In this document: piece by piece, positions 29,717-39,442 of the stretch | Layout of the letters: the number at the start of each line of letters is the position of its first letter | Position numbering within the stretch: the stretch's first letter is position 1 | Origin: Streptococcus sp. oral taxon 061 | Lineage (GTDB): Bacteria; Bacillota; Bacilli; Lactobacillales; Streptococcaceae | DNA: 64,000 bases | Direction of reading: 5' to 3' | Assembly: GCF_013394695.1 (NCBI RefSeq) | Contig: NZ_CP058258.1 | Span: 1,260,001-1,324,000 of the forward strand | Translations under genes and position numbers: made by a program | Notes under the pieces: generated by a model | Seen by the model: only the letters and a program-made list of their open reading frames with translations | The model's database searches: none | Told to the model about the DNA's origin: nothing

Positions 29717-31168
29717 ATGAAAAATCAAACCCTAATGCAATATTTTGAGTGGTACCTTCCCCACGATGGACAACACTGGACGCGACTTACCGATGATGCT
29801 GAGCATCTTGCAAATCTAGGAATTAGCCACGTCTGGATGCCACCTGCCTTTAAAGCTACCAACGAAAAAGATGTCGGTTATGGTGTCTATGACCTTTTTG
29901 ACCTCGGAGAATTCGACCAAAAAGGCACTATCCGTACCAAATACGGCTTTAAAGAAGACTATCTTCAAGCCATTCAAACACTTAAATCACATGGGATTCA
30001 ACCTATGGCTGACGTCGTCTTAAACCACAAGGCAGCTGCAGATCGTTTAGAATCCTTCCAGGTTATTGAAGTCGACCCAGAAGATCGCACAATTGAACTT
30101 GGAGAACCTTTTACTATCAATGGTTGGACAAACTTTACTTTTGATGGAAGACAAAATACCTACAATGATTTCCACTGGCACTGGTACCATTTCACTGGAA
30201 CTGACTATGATGCTAAACGTCGTAAGTCTGGCATCTATCTCATTCAAGGTGATAATAAAGGCTGGGCTAACGAGGAATTAGTTGATAACGAGAATGGTAA
30301 CTATGACTATCTCATGTATGCGGACCTAGATTTCAAGCATCCAGAAGTCATAAAAAATATCTACGATTGGGCTGATTGGTTTATCGAAACGACTGGTGTA
30401 ACAGGTTTCCGCTTAGATGCTGTAAAGCATATTGACTCTTTCTTTATGCGTAATTTCATTCGTGACATCAAAGAGAAATATGGACAAGACTTCTATGTCT
30501 TTGGAGAATTCTGGAATCCAGACAAGGAAACCAACTTGGACTACCTCGAAAAGATTGAAGAGCGCTTTGACCTTGTCGATGTCCGACTCCATATGAATCT
30601 CTTTGAAGCAAGCCAGGCTGGTGCAGACTACGACTTGCGTACCATCTTTAATGATAGTCTGGTTCAAATCAAACCAGATAAGGCTGTAACCTTTGTCGAA
30701 AACCATGATACTCAACGAGGACAAGCTTTAGAATCTACTGTAGAAGAATGGTTCAAACCAGCAGCCTATGCTCTTATTCTTTTGCGTGAGCAGGGTCTCC
30801 CTTGTGTCTTTTATGGAGACTACTACGGTATCTCTGGTCAATATGCTCAGCAAGATTTTAAAGAAGTTCTTGACCATTTGCTAGCTATCCGAAAAGATTT
30901 AGCTTATGGAGAGCAGACGGACTACTTTGATGACCCTAATTGTATCGGTTGGGTCCGTTCAGGAGCTGACAATCAAGCACCTTTAGCTGTTCTTATCTCA
31001 AATGCTCAAGATAATTACAAAACTATGTTTGTTGGTCCAGAATGGGTTGATCATACTTTTGTTGATTTACTTGGCAACCATTCAGACCAAGTAACTATTA
31101 ATGCTGAAGGATATGGTGATTTCCCAGTTGCTGAACGTTCTGTAAGTGTTTGGGGACTTACTTATTAA
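29717..31168 (+). CDS. Intracellular alpha-amylase, GH13
   Basis: A 483-residue glycoside hydrolase with no signal peptide, so it acts on alpha-1,4-glucans (glycogen or imported maltodextrins) in the cytoplasm. It begins MQYFEWYLPHDGQHW, typical of the bacterial liquefying type (GH13_5). The catalytic residues are visible: GFRLDAVKHI (nucleophile Asp), VFGEFW (acid/base Glu) and FVENHDTQ (third Asp). ADVVLNHKA is conserved region I. It is monocistronic, under a cre-overlapped promoter, and flanked by terminators. It is the first plus-strand gene after the long minus-strand aro block. Confidence 0.95.
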   Translation: MKNQTLMQYFEWYLPHDGQHWTRLTDDAEHLANLGISHVWMPPAFKATNEKDVGYGVYDLFDLGEFDQKGTIRTKYGFKEDYLQAIQTLKSHGIQPMADVVLNHKAAADRLESFQVIEVDPEDRTIELGEPFTINGWTNFTFDGRQNTYNDFHWHWYHFTGTDYDAKRRKSGIYLIQGDNKGWANEELVDNENGNYDYLMYADLDFKHPEVIKNIYDWADWFIETTGVTGFRLDAVKHIDSFFMRNFIRDIKEKYGQDFYVFGEFWNPDKETNLDYLEKIEERFDLVDVRLHMNLFEASQAGADYDLRTIFNDSLVQIKPDKAVTFVENHDTQRGQALESTVEEWFKPAAYALILLREQGLPCVFYGDYYGISGQYAQQDFKEVLDHLLAIRKDLAYGEQTDYFDDPNCIGWVRSGADNQAPLAVLISNAQDNYKTMFVGPEWVDHTFVDLLGNHSDQVTINAEGYGDFPVAERSVSVWGLTY

Positions 31169-31174
31169 GAACAC

Positions 31175-31203
31175 AAAAAAACTTGCCATGGGCAAGTTTT
31201 TTT
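31175..31203. terminator. Bidirectional terminator between amylase and dnaD
   Basis: A perfect 13-bp inverted repeat (seven A + CTTGCC / GGCAAG + seven T) with loop ATG serves both convergent genes. Confidence 0.92.
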
Positions 31204-31214
31204 ATTGCTAAATA

Positions 31215-31889
31215 TTAGTCTTTCCAAAGGTCCATGGCATTTTTAAAATCAGATGAAACTTGTACATTTTGAGGGTTTGTTGCCTCTCTCTCCTGACGTT
31301 TCGCTTCTACCTGGGCTACACTCCTAATCCCTTCGTGACGCCAGTTTCGAAGGATAGCTTGGATATATTTCCAATTTGGTTTTCCATTTAAAACAGCTTC
31401 ACGTAAGGCTTCTTTTATCAAATCCGCACTAGTTCCGTCTTCTTTCAAACTCTTTTCCAAATCTTCGATTTCAAATGGGCTCAATAGACGGCCTAGCTCC
31501 TGTTGGAAAGTATCTACCAAGCTCTTTAAATCATTTGGAGCAGATTGCACCTGGTTTGGAGCTTGTTTTTCAAAAAGTTGGTCTAGGCGCTCCAAGGCAA
31601 GAGTTGCATCGAAGATAATTTCTATTTCGCCATTAAGTTCAATCGTACGGTATTGAAGCAGGCCTTTTTCTGTCAAGCGTGAAATGGCCTGATTGACTTC
31701 AGTGACATTTTTGCCGATTCTTTCAGCAATCTGACTTGGAGACAATTCTCCTAAAGCCGTTGTATTCTGTAGGTAAAAGAATTGCCAAACCAAGAAATCA
31801 TCACTTGATGAGAACAATTGATTGTAATGTAAAAGCAGGTCACTCGGTAACACTAAGTTTCCTGATTTGAAAGCATCTAAATATGTCAT
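31215..31889 (-). CDS. dnaD: DnaD-domain replication initiation protein
   Basis: 224 residues from the ATG at 31889 (AAGAGG upstream). The in-frame extension to 31943 lies in the metA end and is unlikely. The N-terminal ~110 residues are a winged-helix DnaD-N domain (SQIAERIGKNVTEVNQAISRL). The C-terminal DnaB2/DnaD domain contains ALREAVLNGKPNWKYIQAILRNW, a pattern close to the family YxxxILxxW. In Firmicutes it acts in replication initiation and restart with DnaA/DnaB. It lies 8 bp after metA, in the same transcript. Confidence 0.92.
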   Translation of the reverse strand: MTYLDAFKSGNLVLPSDLLLHYNQLFSSSDDFLVWQFFYLQNTTALGELSPSQIAERIGKNVTEVNQAISRLTEKGLLQYRTIELNGEIEIIFDATLALERLDQLFEKQAPNQVQSAPNDLKSLVDTFQQELGRLLSPFEIEDLEKSLKEDGTSADLIKEALREAVLNGKPNWKYIQAILRNWRHEGIRSVAQVEAKRQEREATNPQNVQVSSDFKNAMDLWKD

Positions 31890-31897
31890 AATTCCTC

Positions 31898-32842
31898 TTA
31901 TAAATATCCAAAATGAGACACATCTTCTTCCGCACTCTTCCACTCAAACGGTGTTTCTTGGTAAACTGCATAATTTACCCAGTTACTGAAAAAGAGGGCT
32001 GCAGATGAACTCCAACGCATACAAGGAAGCTCATGAATGTCATCATTTTTGAAATAATTTTCTGGTATATGGGGATCTAAACCAGCATCTAGATCTCTAA
32101 AATATTCCTTTGCAAGCGTGTCGCGATCATACTCTAAATGCCCAAAGCTATAAACTTCTCTCAAATCTCGACTCGCAAGGATAGAGATTCCCACCTCTTT
32201 TCCTGATGCTAAAATCTCTAGATTTGTTTTATTCAGAATATCTTCTTTGTGGACTTCTGTATGGCGAGAATGAGGGGATACATATAAATCATCAAAACCT
32301 CTCAAAAGAAGGTGACCTTCTTTTAAAACATCCTGAGGATAAATCCCCGAAAGCTTCTGCTCCATCTGGTATTTATCTACGCCATAGCGATAGTATAGAC
32401 CTGCCTGTGCCCCCCAACAAATATGCAAGGTTGAAAAGACATGAGTCTTAGACCAATCGATAACTTGGGTAAACTCCTGCCAATAGTCAACCTCCTCAAA
32501 TGGAAGGTGCTCAACTGGAGCTCCTGTGATAATCAAGCCATCGAAATAATCATCTTTGACCTCCGAGAAGGTCTTATAAAAGGTCTCCATATGCTCTGAT
32601 CGAGTTGTTTTTGATTGGTGACTCTCCATATATAAAAAGTCAATATCTAACTGTAAAGGAGTATTGGCCAAATGCCTTAAGAGTTGAGTCTCTGTTACAA
32701 TTTTTTGCGGCATTAGATTTAAAATAAGAATTTTCAAGGGCCGGATATCCTGATGAGCCGCCCGTTGATCATCCATGACGAAAATATTTTCTGTTTGTAA
32801 AATCTCAACTGCTGGTAATTTTTTATCAATTCTAATCGGCAT
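31898..32842 (-). CDS. metA: Homoserine O-acetyltransferase (MetA)
   Basis: A 314-residue class I glutamine-amidotransferase-like acyltransferase, first step of methionine synthesis from homoserine. The nucleophile is Cys142 in HICWGAQAG; other family blocks are [12 protein letters not shown] and SPHSRHTEV. Residue 111 is Glu (GAPVE). By the published Glu111/Gly111 rule for MetA, that favours acetyl-CoA over succinyl-CoA, so O-acetyltransferase is the better name despite common succinyl labels. Its promoter carries a MET-box over the -35. Confidence 0.93.
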   Translation of the reverse strand: MPIRIDKKLPAVEILQTENIFVMDDQRAAHQDIRPLKILILNLMPQKIVTETQLLRHLANTPLQLDIDFLYMESHQSKTTRSEHMETFYKTFSEVKDDYFDGLIITGAPVEHLPFEEVDYWQEFTQVIDWSKTHVFSTLHICWGAQAGLYYRYGVDKYQMEQKLSGIYPQDVLKEGHLLLRGFDDLYVSPHSRHTEVHKEDILNKTNLEILASGKEVGISILASRDLREVYSFGHLEYDRDTLAKEYFRDLDAGLDPHIPENYFKNDDIHELPCMRWSSSAALFFSNWVNYAVYQETPFEWKSAEEDVSHFGYL

Positions 32843-32929
32843 GGAAATCTCCTCACTGTATCATACTGGACTCAAGTAACCTGACTGTCATCAAATGGAA
32901 TAATCCAGCTGACGACACTTCTTTCCTTT

Positions 32930-32958
32930 ATTATACTGTAAGAAGATATAGTTTTCAA
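32930..32958 (-). promoter_or_regulatory. metA promoter
   Basis: Minus strand: TTGAAA (32958-32953), 17 bp, TATAAT (32935-32930). The leader to the ATG at 32842 is about 80 nt. Confidence 0.78.
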
Positions 32959-32963
32959 TTATA
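32947..32963 (-). promoter_or_regulatory. MET-box (MtaR/MetR-type LysR site) over the metA -35
   Basis: Minus strand TATAATTGAAAACTATA matches the streptococcal MET-box consensus TATAGTTTNAAACTATA (from memory) at 14 of 16 fixed positions. It overlaps the -35. A second partial TATAGTT...AACTA copy lies just upstream (about 32961-32985). Confidence 0.6.
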
Positions 32964-33005
32964 GTTTTTCTCTAACTAGATATAGCCTATTTTTATATCC
33001 GATGA

Positions 33006-33034
33006 AGAGAAAACAGCCCTAAGGACTGTTTTTC
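33006..33034 (-). terminator. Terminator of apt
   Basis: Minus strand: AAAACAGTCC-TTAG-GGCTGTTTT hairpin, with a T-rich 3' end, directly after the apt stop. Confidence 0.7.
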
Positions 33035-33035
33035 A

Positions 33036-33548
33036 TTAATAATGCATCAAAACTTTATAGTCGTAATCTCCGATTGCTTCACGACCTTTTAGTTCATCAA
33101 GCTCAATCAAGAAGGCACAACCAGCTACGATACCACCAAGTTTTTCAATCATTTCGATGGTTGCTTTCACAGTACCACCTGTTGCCAAGAGGTCATCTAC
33201 GATAAGAACACGTTGACCTGGTTTGATAGCATCTGCGTGCATAGTCAAAGTATCAACACCATATTCTTTTTCGTAGTCAGCTGAAATCACTTCACGTGGT
33301 AATTTCCCTGGTTTACGTACAGGTGCAAAACCAATTCCCAACTCAAAAGCAACTGGACATCCAACGATAAATCCACGCGCTTCTGGTCCTACGATCATAT
33401 CAATCTGTTTGTCAGTAGCATATTGAACAATTTCACGAACAGCATAGCTGTAGGCATTTCCGTTAGCCATCAAAGGGCTGATATCACGGAACGTAATGCC
33501 TTCTTGTGGATAATTTTCAATACTTGCAATGTAATCTTTTAAGTTCAT
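33036..33548 (-). CDS. apt: Adenine phosphoribosyltransferase
   Basis: A 170-residue purine salvage enzyme converting adenine and PRPP to AMP. Family marks are [15 protein letters not shown] near the N-terminus, [10 protein letters not shown], and the PRPP-binding [13 protein letters not shown] at about residues 117-129. Monocistronic, with an extended -10 promoter (33581-33589) and its own terminator. Confidence 0.96.
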   Translation of the reverse strand: MNLKDYIASIENYPQEGITFRDISPLMANGNAYSYAVREIVQYATDKQIDMIVGPEARGFIVGCPVAFELGIGFAPVRKPGKLPREVISADYEKEYGVDTLTMHADAIKPGQRVLIVDDLLATGGTVKATIEMIEKLGGIVAGCAFLIELDELKGREAIGDYDYKVLMHY

Positions 33549-33580
33549 AGCATTTCTTTCTTTTTAAGTTTTTACTCCCT

Positions 33581-33589
33581 ATTATACCA
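33581..33589 (-). promoter_or_regulatory. Extended -10 promoter of apt
   Basis: TGG plus TATAAT on the minus strand, about 33 bp from the ATG. The -35 is poor (TTTTGC). Confidence 0.55.
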
Positions 33590-33606
33590 TATTTCCTAGA
33601 AAAGCA

Positions 33607-33643
33607 AAATAGAAAGAAGCCTTGGTACTTAGTCCAAGACTTC
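33607..33643 (-). terminator. Terminator of the dapB-cca-ABC-F-membrane protein operon
   Basis: Minus strand GAAGTCTTGG / CCAAGGCTTC forms a 10-bp stem with one G-U pair, followed by a T-rich stretch. Confidence 0.6.
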
Positions 33644-33687
33644 CCTTTGCTCTTCAATAGCAAATGGTTAATCAGGCAATGAAATCC

Positions 33688-34281
33688 TTACTTCTTTTTA
33701 CTTTTAGAGTTTTGGTTGCGTTGACGATTTTGTTCGATGCGCCACTCTCGTTCATAGTAGGACATGGTTTCAAATACCCTTCGCGGCAAACCCACATCCA
33801 GCAAGTGGATTGGAATTTTTAAAACGTTAGAATCTTTCGAACTTGTAAATCTACTTCGTAGACGTCGCCATAGAGAGTTATTGTTCAAAAGATTTGTATC
33901 ATAAAAATGAACATCAATAGTATAAAAATCCCTTGAATTTCTACTGCCCTTAATTCTCATAAGAGCAAATTTTTCTATATCTCCCCAAGAATAAAACTGC
34001 CAGTCTTTTTTCGGATGTGGCTTATAGGAAAAACCTTGAGCCGTACATTTTAAATACTCTTTATCTGATAGAAGAATCTGTATCCGTTCATACAAGAGCC
34101 ATCCAACAATGATGATTAAGAATAAGACAAAGAGTCTTAATGCTACTAATCCAATAGGTACTTCTTTGGGATAGGTCATCATAAAAGAGAGAATCCAAAG
34201 AAGAAAAGCTAACTCAACTACGCAGAGAACAATAGTCCAAATGATTTTCTTACTGCTCCATTTGATGATTTTCTCTTCCAT
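33688..34281 (-). CDS. Two-TM membrane protein of unknown function
   Basis: 197 residues. Two hydrophobic segments at about residues 13-36 and 45-64 form a hairpin. A soluble C-terminal part follows, with WGDIEKFALMRIKG, IDVHFYDTNLL and IHLLDVGL, which looks like a PH-like beta domain in small streptococcal membrane proteins. The tail is Lys/Ser/Asn-rich. I do not recognise a function. Its ATG shares one base with the stop of the ABC-F gene (TAATG), so it is translated with that gene. It is the last gene of the dapB operon. Confidence 0.75.
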   Translation of the reverse strand: MEEKIIKWSSKKIIWTIVLCVVELAFLLWILSFMMTYPKEVPIGLVALRLFVLFLIIIVGWLLYERIQILLSDKEYLKCTAQGFSYKPHPKKDWQFYSWGDIEKFALMRIKGSRNSRDFYTIDVHFYDTNLLNNNSLWRRLRSRFTSSKDSNVLKIPIHLLDVGLPRRVFETMSYYEREWRIEQNRQRNQNSKSKKK

Positions 34282-36149
34282 TAAACCAACTCACTTAAAT
34301 ATTCATAGCGTTCATATTTTTCAAGCAAGGCTTCATTCTTTTCATCCAGCTCCTTTTGAAGGGTGGCTAGCTTCCCAAAGTCAGAGCCATTTGCTTGCAT
34401 TTCTTCTTCAATAGCAGCGATGCGATTTTCCAAGGCTTCGATGTCACCTTCAATGCTTGCCCATTCTTGCTTTTCTTGGTAGGTCATCCGTTTCTTTTCT
34501 TCACGAACTTTGACCACTTTTTCCTTGTCAGCTTTTTGGATTTGAGTTACCGTTTCTGCTTCAAAAGCTTTTTCATCTAGGTAGTCTGTGTAATGTCCAA
34601 AAAAAGGACGGATGGTTCCATTCTCAAAGGCAAGGATCTTAGTCGCAACCTTATCAAGAAAATAACGGTCGTGACTAACTGTCAGAACTGGACCTGCAAA
34701 ACCTTGTAAGAAATTTTCTAAAACCGTTAAGGTCGCAATATCTAAATCATTTGTTGGCTCGTCTAAGAGGAGCACATTAGGCTTTTCAAGGAGTAGTTTG
34801 AGGAGATAAAGACGTTTCTTCTCTCCACCAGATAACTTCTCAATCAAGGTACCATGCGTTGATCGTGGGAAAAGGAACTGCTCTAGCAACTCAGCGATAG
34901 ATGTCGTAGAACCACCACTGGTCTTGACTTCTTCTGCCACTTCCTGCAGGTAGTTAATAACCCGCTTGCTTTCATCCAAACCTTCGATTTGTTGAGAGAA
35001 ATAAGCGATGCGAACCGTTTCTCCGATAATAACTTGACCTTCAGTTGGCTCGAGACTTCCTGCAATGAGATTGAGAAGAGTTGACTTCCCAACACCATTA
35101 TCCCCGACGATTCCGATACGGTCTTTGGCTTGGACCAAAAGATTAAAATGTTTCAGAATCGGTTTATCGTCATAGGCAAAGGAAACATCCTTAAACTCGA
35201 TTACCTTTTTACCGATACGGCTAGTTTCAAAATTCATGGCCAAGTCTGTCTCAACGCTAGTATCTGAAACTTCCTTTTTCAAATCGTGGAATCGATTGAT
35301 ACGAGCTTGTTGCTTGGTTGCACGAGCTTGAGGTTGCCGTCTCATCCAAGCTAATTCTTGTTTGTAAAGTTGTTCCTTTTTGTGAAGAAGAGCTGCATCG
35401 CGTTCATCCTGTTCCGCCTTGAGACGAACATAGTCTTGGTAATTTCCTTGATATTCTGTCAACCCTGCTCTGTCCAACTCAAAGATTCGCGTAGAAAGGG
35501 CATCTAGGAAATAGCGATCGTGGGTGATAAATAATACTGTTTTCTTGGAATTTTTCAAGAAGAGGGTTAGCCACTCAATGGTCGCAATATCCAAGTGGTT
35601 GGTAGGCTCATCAAGAAGCAAAAGATCATGGTTGCCCAGAAGGACTTGCGCCAACTGAACCCGTCTACGCAGACCACCTGACAATTCTCCAACAGGAGTA
35701 GATAAGTCTTGAATGCCTAGTTTACGGAGAACCGTCTTGACCTGACTTTCGATTTCCCAAGCTTGGAGGGAATCCATCTCAGCCATCACACGTTCTAAAC
35801 GGGCTTGCTTATCCTCACTATAGTTGAGCATGAGCAGTTCATATTCACGAATTAACTGGATTTCCTTGAGGTCACTTGATAGAACGGTATCCAAGACAGT
35901 CTTACTATCATCAAAATCTGGGTCCTGGGTCAGGTAGCCAATCTTGTAATCATTTTTTGCTGAAAATGGGCTTACGTCACCATCAAAACCTGAAACTCCA
36001 GAAAGCACATCTAAAAGGGTTGTTTTACCGGTTCCGTTGACACCGATAAGACCAATTCTGTCCAAGTCATGGATGATAAAGGAAATATCCTTAAAGACTG
36101 TCTTATCTCCAACGGATTTACTTAGTTTTTCAACGATAAAGTCACTCAT
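34281..36149 (-). CDS. ABC-F ATPase, Uup-like
   Basis: 622 residues with two ABC domains and no membrane segment. First domain: Walker [10 protein letters not shown], signature [15 protein letters not shown], Walker [13 protein letters not shown]. Second: [35 protein letters not shown]. The linker is charged (about residues 235-305), and a C-terminal coiled coil (about 535-622) is typical of the Uup group. ABC-F proteins act on ribosomes. Without the antibiotic-resistance arm pattern, a housekeeping translation role is more likely than resistance. It starts 4 bp inside the end of cca. Confidence 0.9.
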   Translation of the reverse strand: MSDFIVEKLSKSVGDKTVFKDISFIIHDLDRIGLIGVNGTGKTTLLDVLSGVSGFDGDVSPFSAKNDYKIGYLTQDPDFDDSKTVLDTVLSSDLKEIQLIREYELLMLNYSEDKQARLERVMAEMDSLQAWEIESQVKTVLRKLGIQDLSTPVGELSGGLRRRVQLAQVLLGNHDLLLLDEPTNHLDIATIEWLTLFLKNSKKTVLFITHDRYFLDALSTRIFELDRAGLTEYQGNYQDYVRLKAEQDERDAALLHKKEQLYKQELAWMRRQPQARATKQQARINRFHDLKKEVSDTSVETDLAMNFETSRIGKKVIEFKDVSFAYDDKPILKHFNLLVQAKDRIGIVGDNGVGKSTLLNLIAGSLEPTEGQVIIGETVRIAYFSQQIEGLDESKRVINYLQEVAEEVKTSGGSTTSIAELLEQFLFPRSTHGTLIEKLSGGEKKRLYLLKLLLEKPNVLLLDEPTNDLDIATLTVLENFLQGFAGPVLTVSHDRYFLDKVATKILAFENGTIRPFFGHYTDYLDEKAFEAETVTQIQKADKEKVVKVREEKKRMTYQEKQEWASIEGDIEALENRIAAIEEEMQANGSDFGKLATLQKELDEKNEALLEKYERYEYLSELV

Positions 36150-37345
36150 TTTCTCTCCCTTAGGTAGTCATGGATGGCTTGACGGTCATTTTTTAATTCT
36201 CCATCAACAATAGCATACTCAATTTCTTCTAAAACATCCCCTAATTCAGGACCTGGCTGATAGCCGTATTCTTTGATGAGAATGCCACCGTTGATGTGCA
36301 TTTCTTTCTTATCATGAATGGTCAAACTCTCATAGGTTTCTGTGATAGCTTGCGGATTGACTTCTTTCCCTTGAGCTCGGCGAAGATTTTCAGCCTGTAG
36401 AAGCAAGTCCAAATCAAAGCGGTAACAATCACGCTTGCCGAGTTCCCCTTCTTCTCGGAGGGCCAAAATAGCGAGCAAATTCTGTACCTGCTTGGCAAAT
36501 TGACGTGATGTCTTCCAATGTTTTAAAAAATTTTGAGCATCTTCCACTTTTAAAACCCATAAAAGTGCTGCCCAGGCTTGTTCAGAAGATTCAAAGGTGA
36601 AATTATCTTTTAAGTCAAATAAAGACTGGAGATTGCCCTGACTACCAGCCATATCTGGAAGATAATCATAAGCTTTGCTTGCAATCATAGAAGATAAGCC
36701 TACTCTCCAATGAGGGGCTAGTAGAAGTTTATCAAATTCTACAAAAGTACGTTCCACAGAAATTTTCTCTAAGAGTGGCGTTAAGGTCTTCATCGCTTCA
36801 AACGTTTCTTGTTCAAGTTCAAAACCAAGACTAGCTTGGAAACGAAATCCACGCATGATTCGTAGAGCATCTTCATTAAAACGTTCACTAGCTACACCAA
36901 CTGCACGTAGAACTTGATTTTCTAAATCTTGTAAACCATCAAATAAATCAACGATTTCCCCTGTCTCATCCAAGGCAAAGGCATTGACTGTGAAATCACG
37001 TCGTTTGAGGTCCTCTTCTAACGAACGAACAAAAGAAACTGAACTTGGTCTACGGTAGTCTACATAGACATCTTCCGTTCTGAATGTGGTTACTTCGTAC
37101 TCTTCATCTCCATCTAAAACCAAGACGGTTCCATGCTCAATGCCAATATCAGCTGTCCGTGGAAAAATCTGCTTGGTTTCTTCTGGATAGGATGACGTCG
37201 CGATATCCACATCATGGATGGGGCGGTTAAGAAGGGCATCCCTAACGGACCCACCCACAAAATAAGCCTCAAATCCTGCTTCTTTAATTTTTTCTAATAC
37301 TGGTAAAGCCTTCTGAAATTCAGAAGGCATTTTTGTTAATTTCAT
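36146..37345 (-). CDS. cca: CCA tRNA nucleotidyltransferase
   Basis: 399 residues, adding CCA to tRNA 3' ends. The head domain has [10 protein letters not shown] and the catalytic [32 protein letters not shown] and [18 protein letters not shown] are the class II signatures. It overlaps dapB upstream and the ABC-F gene downstream by 4 bp each. Confidence 0.96.
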   Translation of the reverse strand: MKLTKMPSEFQKALPVLEKIKEAGFEAYFVGGSVRDALLNRPIHDVDIATSSYPEETKQIFPRTADIGIEHGTVLVLDGDEEYEVTTFRTEDVYVDYRRPSSVSFVRSLEEDLKRRDFTVNAFALDETGEIVDLFDGLQDLENQVLRAVGVASERFNEDALRIMRGFRFQASLGFELEQETFEAMKTLTPLLEKISVERTFVEFDKLLLAPHWRVGLSSMIASKAYDYLPDMAGSQGNLQSLFDLKDNFTFESSEQAWAALLWVLKVEDAQNFLKHWKTSRQFAKQVQNLLAILALREEGELGKRDCYRFDLDLLLQAENLRRAQGKEVNPQAITETYESLTIHDKKEMHINGGILIKEYGYQPGPELGDVLEEIEYAIVDGELKNDRQAIHDYLRERK

Positions 37346-38109
37346 AGTAAGTGTTCTAATCCATAGACAAGCTCATGACGCTTGACAACTTCTTTGATTC
37401 CCAAATTCACCCCTGTCATGAAGGAGCTACGATCATAGGAGTCATGACGCAGAGTCAATCCTTCTCCCTGATTTCCAAAAATGACTTCCTGATGAGCTAC
37501 CAAACCTGGTAAACGTACCGAATGGATTCGCATACCATCAAAATTAGCTCCACGTGCACCTGCAACGAGTTCTTCCTCATCGCTAGCACCTTGTTGGAGA
37601 GGCTCTCGGACTTGAGCCATCAACTCAGCTGTTTTGATAGCTGTCCCGCTCGGCGCATCCTTTTTCTTGTCATGGTGAAGTTCAATAATCTCCACATTTG
37701 GGAAATATTTGGCAGCCTGAGCTGCAAATTGCATCAGCAAGACAGCACCCAAGGCAAAATTGGGAGCAATTAGGCCACCCAATCCTTTGGAACGTGAAAA
37801 TTCTTTTAATTCTTCGATTTCTTGACTGGTGAAACCTGTCGTTCCTACTACTGGAGCATAGCTATTTTCAAGAGCAAAGCGTGTATTCTCATAGGCGACA
37901 GCTGGTGTAGTAAAGTCTACCCAAACATCTGCCTCAAAACCTGCCAAGTCATTCTTATCATTGAATACTGGAATTCCTTGCCACTCAGATGCAGACTCAA
38001 AAGGATCCAAAACGGCTACTAGTTCAAGTTCAGAATCAGACAAAACCATCTGACAAGCAGCTTGTCCCATTCTTCCCTTAAAACCTGCAATAATCACTCG
38101 AATACTCAT
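37342..38109 (-). CDS. dapB: 4-Hydroxy-tetrahydrodipicolinate reductase
   Basis: A 255-residue NAD(P)H reductase of the lysine/diaminopimelate route, needed for peptidoglycan lysine. It has the Rossmann start [22 protein letters not shown], and the catalytic-site block [16 protein letters not shown]. It heads the dapB-cca-ABC-F-membrane protein operon; TAGGAG precedes its ATG. Confidence 0.96.
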   Translation of the reverse strand: MSIRVIIAGFKGRMGQAACQMVLSDSELELVAVLDPFESASEWQGIPVFNDKNDLAGFEADVWVDFTTPAVAYENTRFALENSYAPVVGTTGFTSQEIEELKEFSRSKGLGGLIAPNFALGAVLLMQFAAQAAKYFPNVEIIELHHDKKKDAPSGTAIKTAELMAQVREPLQQGASDEEELVAGARGANFDGMRIHSVRLPGLVAHQEVIFGNQGEGLTLRHDSYDRSSFMTGVNLGIKEVVKRHELVYGLEHLL

Positions 38110-38148
38110 CTTTACTCCTATCTAAGATACAAAGCCTGTAAGAACAAT

Positions 38149-38997
38149 CTAGACGATTGGTGTGTATGCCAAAGCGATGCTTCCTTCTCCCAGGTGAGTT
38201 CCAATGACACTACCAAAGGTTGCAATCTCAACATCTGTAGCTACTCCACTATCTAGCAAAAGCTGACGTAAATCGGCTGCTTTTTGAGGAGCATTCCCAT
38301 GAATTACAGTAATCTGATAATTTCCATTACTTGTTACTTCTTTGACAATTTCAACCAAACGTTTTGTTGCTTTCTTCTCTGTACGAACCTTCTCATAAAC
38401 TTCGATAACACCTTGGTCATTAAAATATAGAATTGGTTTAATGCTAAGAAGATTTCCTAAAATGGCTGCGCCGTTTGATAAACGACCACCTTTAACCAAA
38501 TGATCAAGATCATCTACCATGATAAAGGCAGAAGTATTTTCAATCTGTTCTGTTAACTTGTCTAGTATAGACTGGAAATCATTTCCCTGCTCAGACCATT
38601 GAAACACACTTTCCACCATGAATCCTAGTGGTGCACTTGTAATTCGAGTATCAGGAAAAGCAATGGTCAGACCTTCGAACTCATCCGTCATATATTGGAT
38701 ATTCTGATGAAATCCTGAGATTCCAGAAGAAAGGAAGAGACCCAGAACATGAGTATAACCTTTTTCTTTCAATGATGATAAAATTTCATCCAACTTTGCG
38801 ATACTTGGTTGACTTGTTTTAGGTAGTTCAGATGAATGAGCCATTTTTTCATAAAATTCTTGAGCGGTTAGATTTACACCTTCAACATACTCCTGTCCGT
38901 CGATATTCACAGGAATGTCAAGCACAAATAAATCTTCTTTCCGCAAGGTTTCCGCTTGTAGAAAAGCAGATGAGTCTGTTATGACCGCTAATTTCAT
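38149..38997 (-). CDS. DegV family fatty-acid-binding protein
   Basis: 282 residues of the DegV (FakB-like) fold. It has the N-terminal ITDSSAFL, the SGISGFHQN loop holding the fatty-acid carboxylate site, and a C-terminal [14 protein letters not shown]. Family members present bound fatty acids to the kinase FakA. Which fatty acid it prefers cannot be read from sequence. Its start is 4 bp from the DUF1149 stop, so the two are an operon. Confidence 0.9.
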   Translation of the reverse strand: MKLAVITDSSAFLQAETLRKEDLFVLDIPVNIDGQEYVEGVNLTAQEFYEKMAHSSELPKTSQPSIAKLDEILSSLKEKGYTHVLGLFLSSGISGFHQNIQYMTDEFEGLTIAFPDTRITSAPLGFMVESVFQWSEQGNDFQSILDKLTEQIENTSAFIMVDDLDHLVKGGRLSNGAAILGNLLSIKPILYFNDQGVIEVYEKVRTEKKATKRLVEIVKEVTSNGNYQITVIHGNAPQKAADLRQLLLDSGVATDVEIATFGSVIGTHLGEGSIALAYTPIV

Positions 38998-39001
38998 CTT
39001 T

Positions 39002-39376
39002 TTAAAACTCCAAATTAATTCCTGGTAAATCTAGTGCAATTTCCGTCACTTCATAAGTCAAACGGTTTAGCATATCCAAAGAAGGACGAGCAAGTGTCTC
39101 AACTTCTTCTTGACTAAAGTCACTTGGTTGATCTACGATACGACCTTCAACGTGGTTGACTTGAGAAATAGTACCACTGATAACAAATTTATCAAAGACA
39201 ATCATAAAGCTCAAAACAACTACGAGAGAAGTCACTTGATTTTCTTGGTCATGTTGTAGTAGTTGGAAGTTCACATCAACCTTTGTTTCAGGAATTCCGT
39301 TTTCATTTTCCCATTCAAAATTACGTGCATCAAAGTGATACTGACTAACAAATTCTTGTTCACGTTTTAAATTCAT
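39002..39376 (-). CDS. DUF1149 family protein (SecB-like fold)
   Basis: A 124-residue acidic streptococcal/lactobacillar protein. I chose the ATG at 39376 (MNLKREQEF) because GGAG lies 6 nt upstream; ATG codons at 39379 and 39388 are alternatives. DUF1149 members share a SecB-like fold, so a chaperone role is possible but unproven. The promoter region holds an inverted repeat (39390-39415) that may be an operator. Co-transcribed with the DegV gene. Confidence 0.8.
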   Translation of the reverse strand: MNLKREQEFVSQYHFDARNFEWENENGIPETKVDVNFQLLQHDQENQVTSLVVVLSFMIVFDKFVISGTISQVNHVEGRIVDQPSDFSQEEVETLARPSLDMLNRLTYEVTEIALDLPGINLEF

Positions 39377-39389
39377 CATATTCTCCATG

Positions 39390-39415
39390 GTTACAATTTA
39401 CTTTGACATTGTAAC
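39390..39415 (-). promoter_or_regulatory. Promoter with inverted repeat ahead of the DUF1149-degV operon
   Basis: GTTACAAT-N10-ATTGTAAC is a perfect 8-bp inverted repeat. On the minus strand the right arm contains TGT + TACAAT (39413-39408), an extended -10, so a bound protein would cover the -10 and start site. Confidence 0.45.
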
Positions 39416-39442
39416 ATATTTTCTTATTTTCTGCTAACTTTC

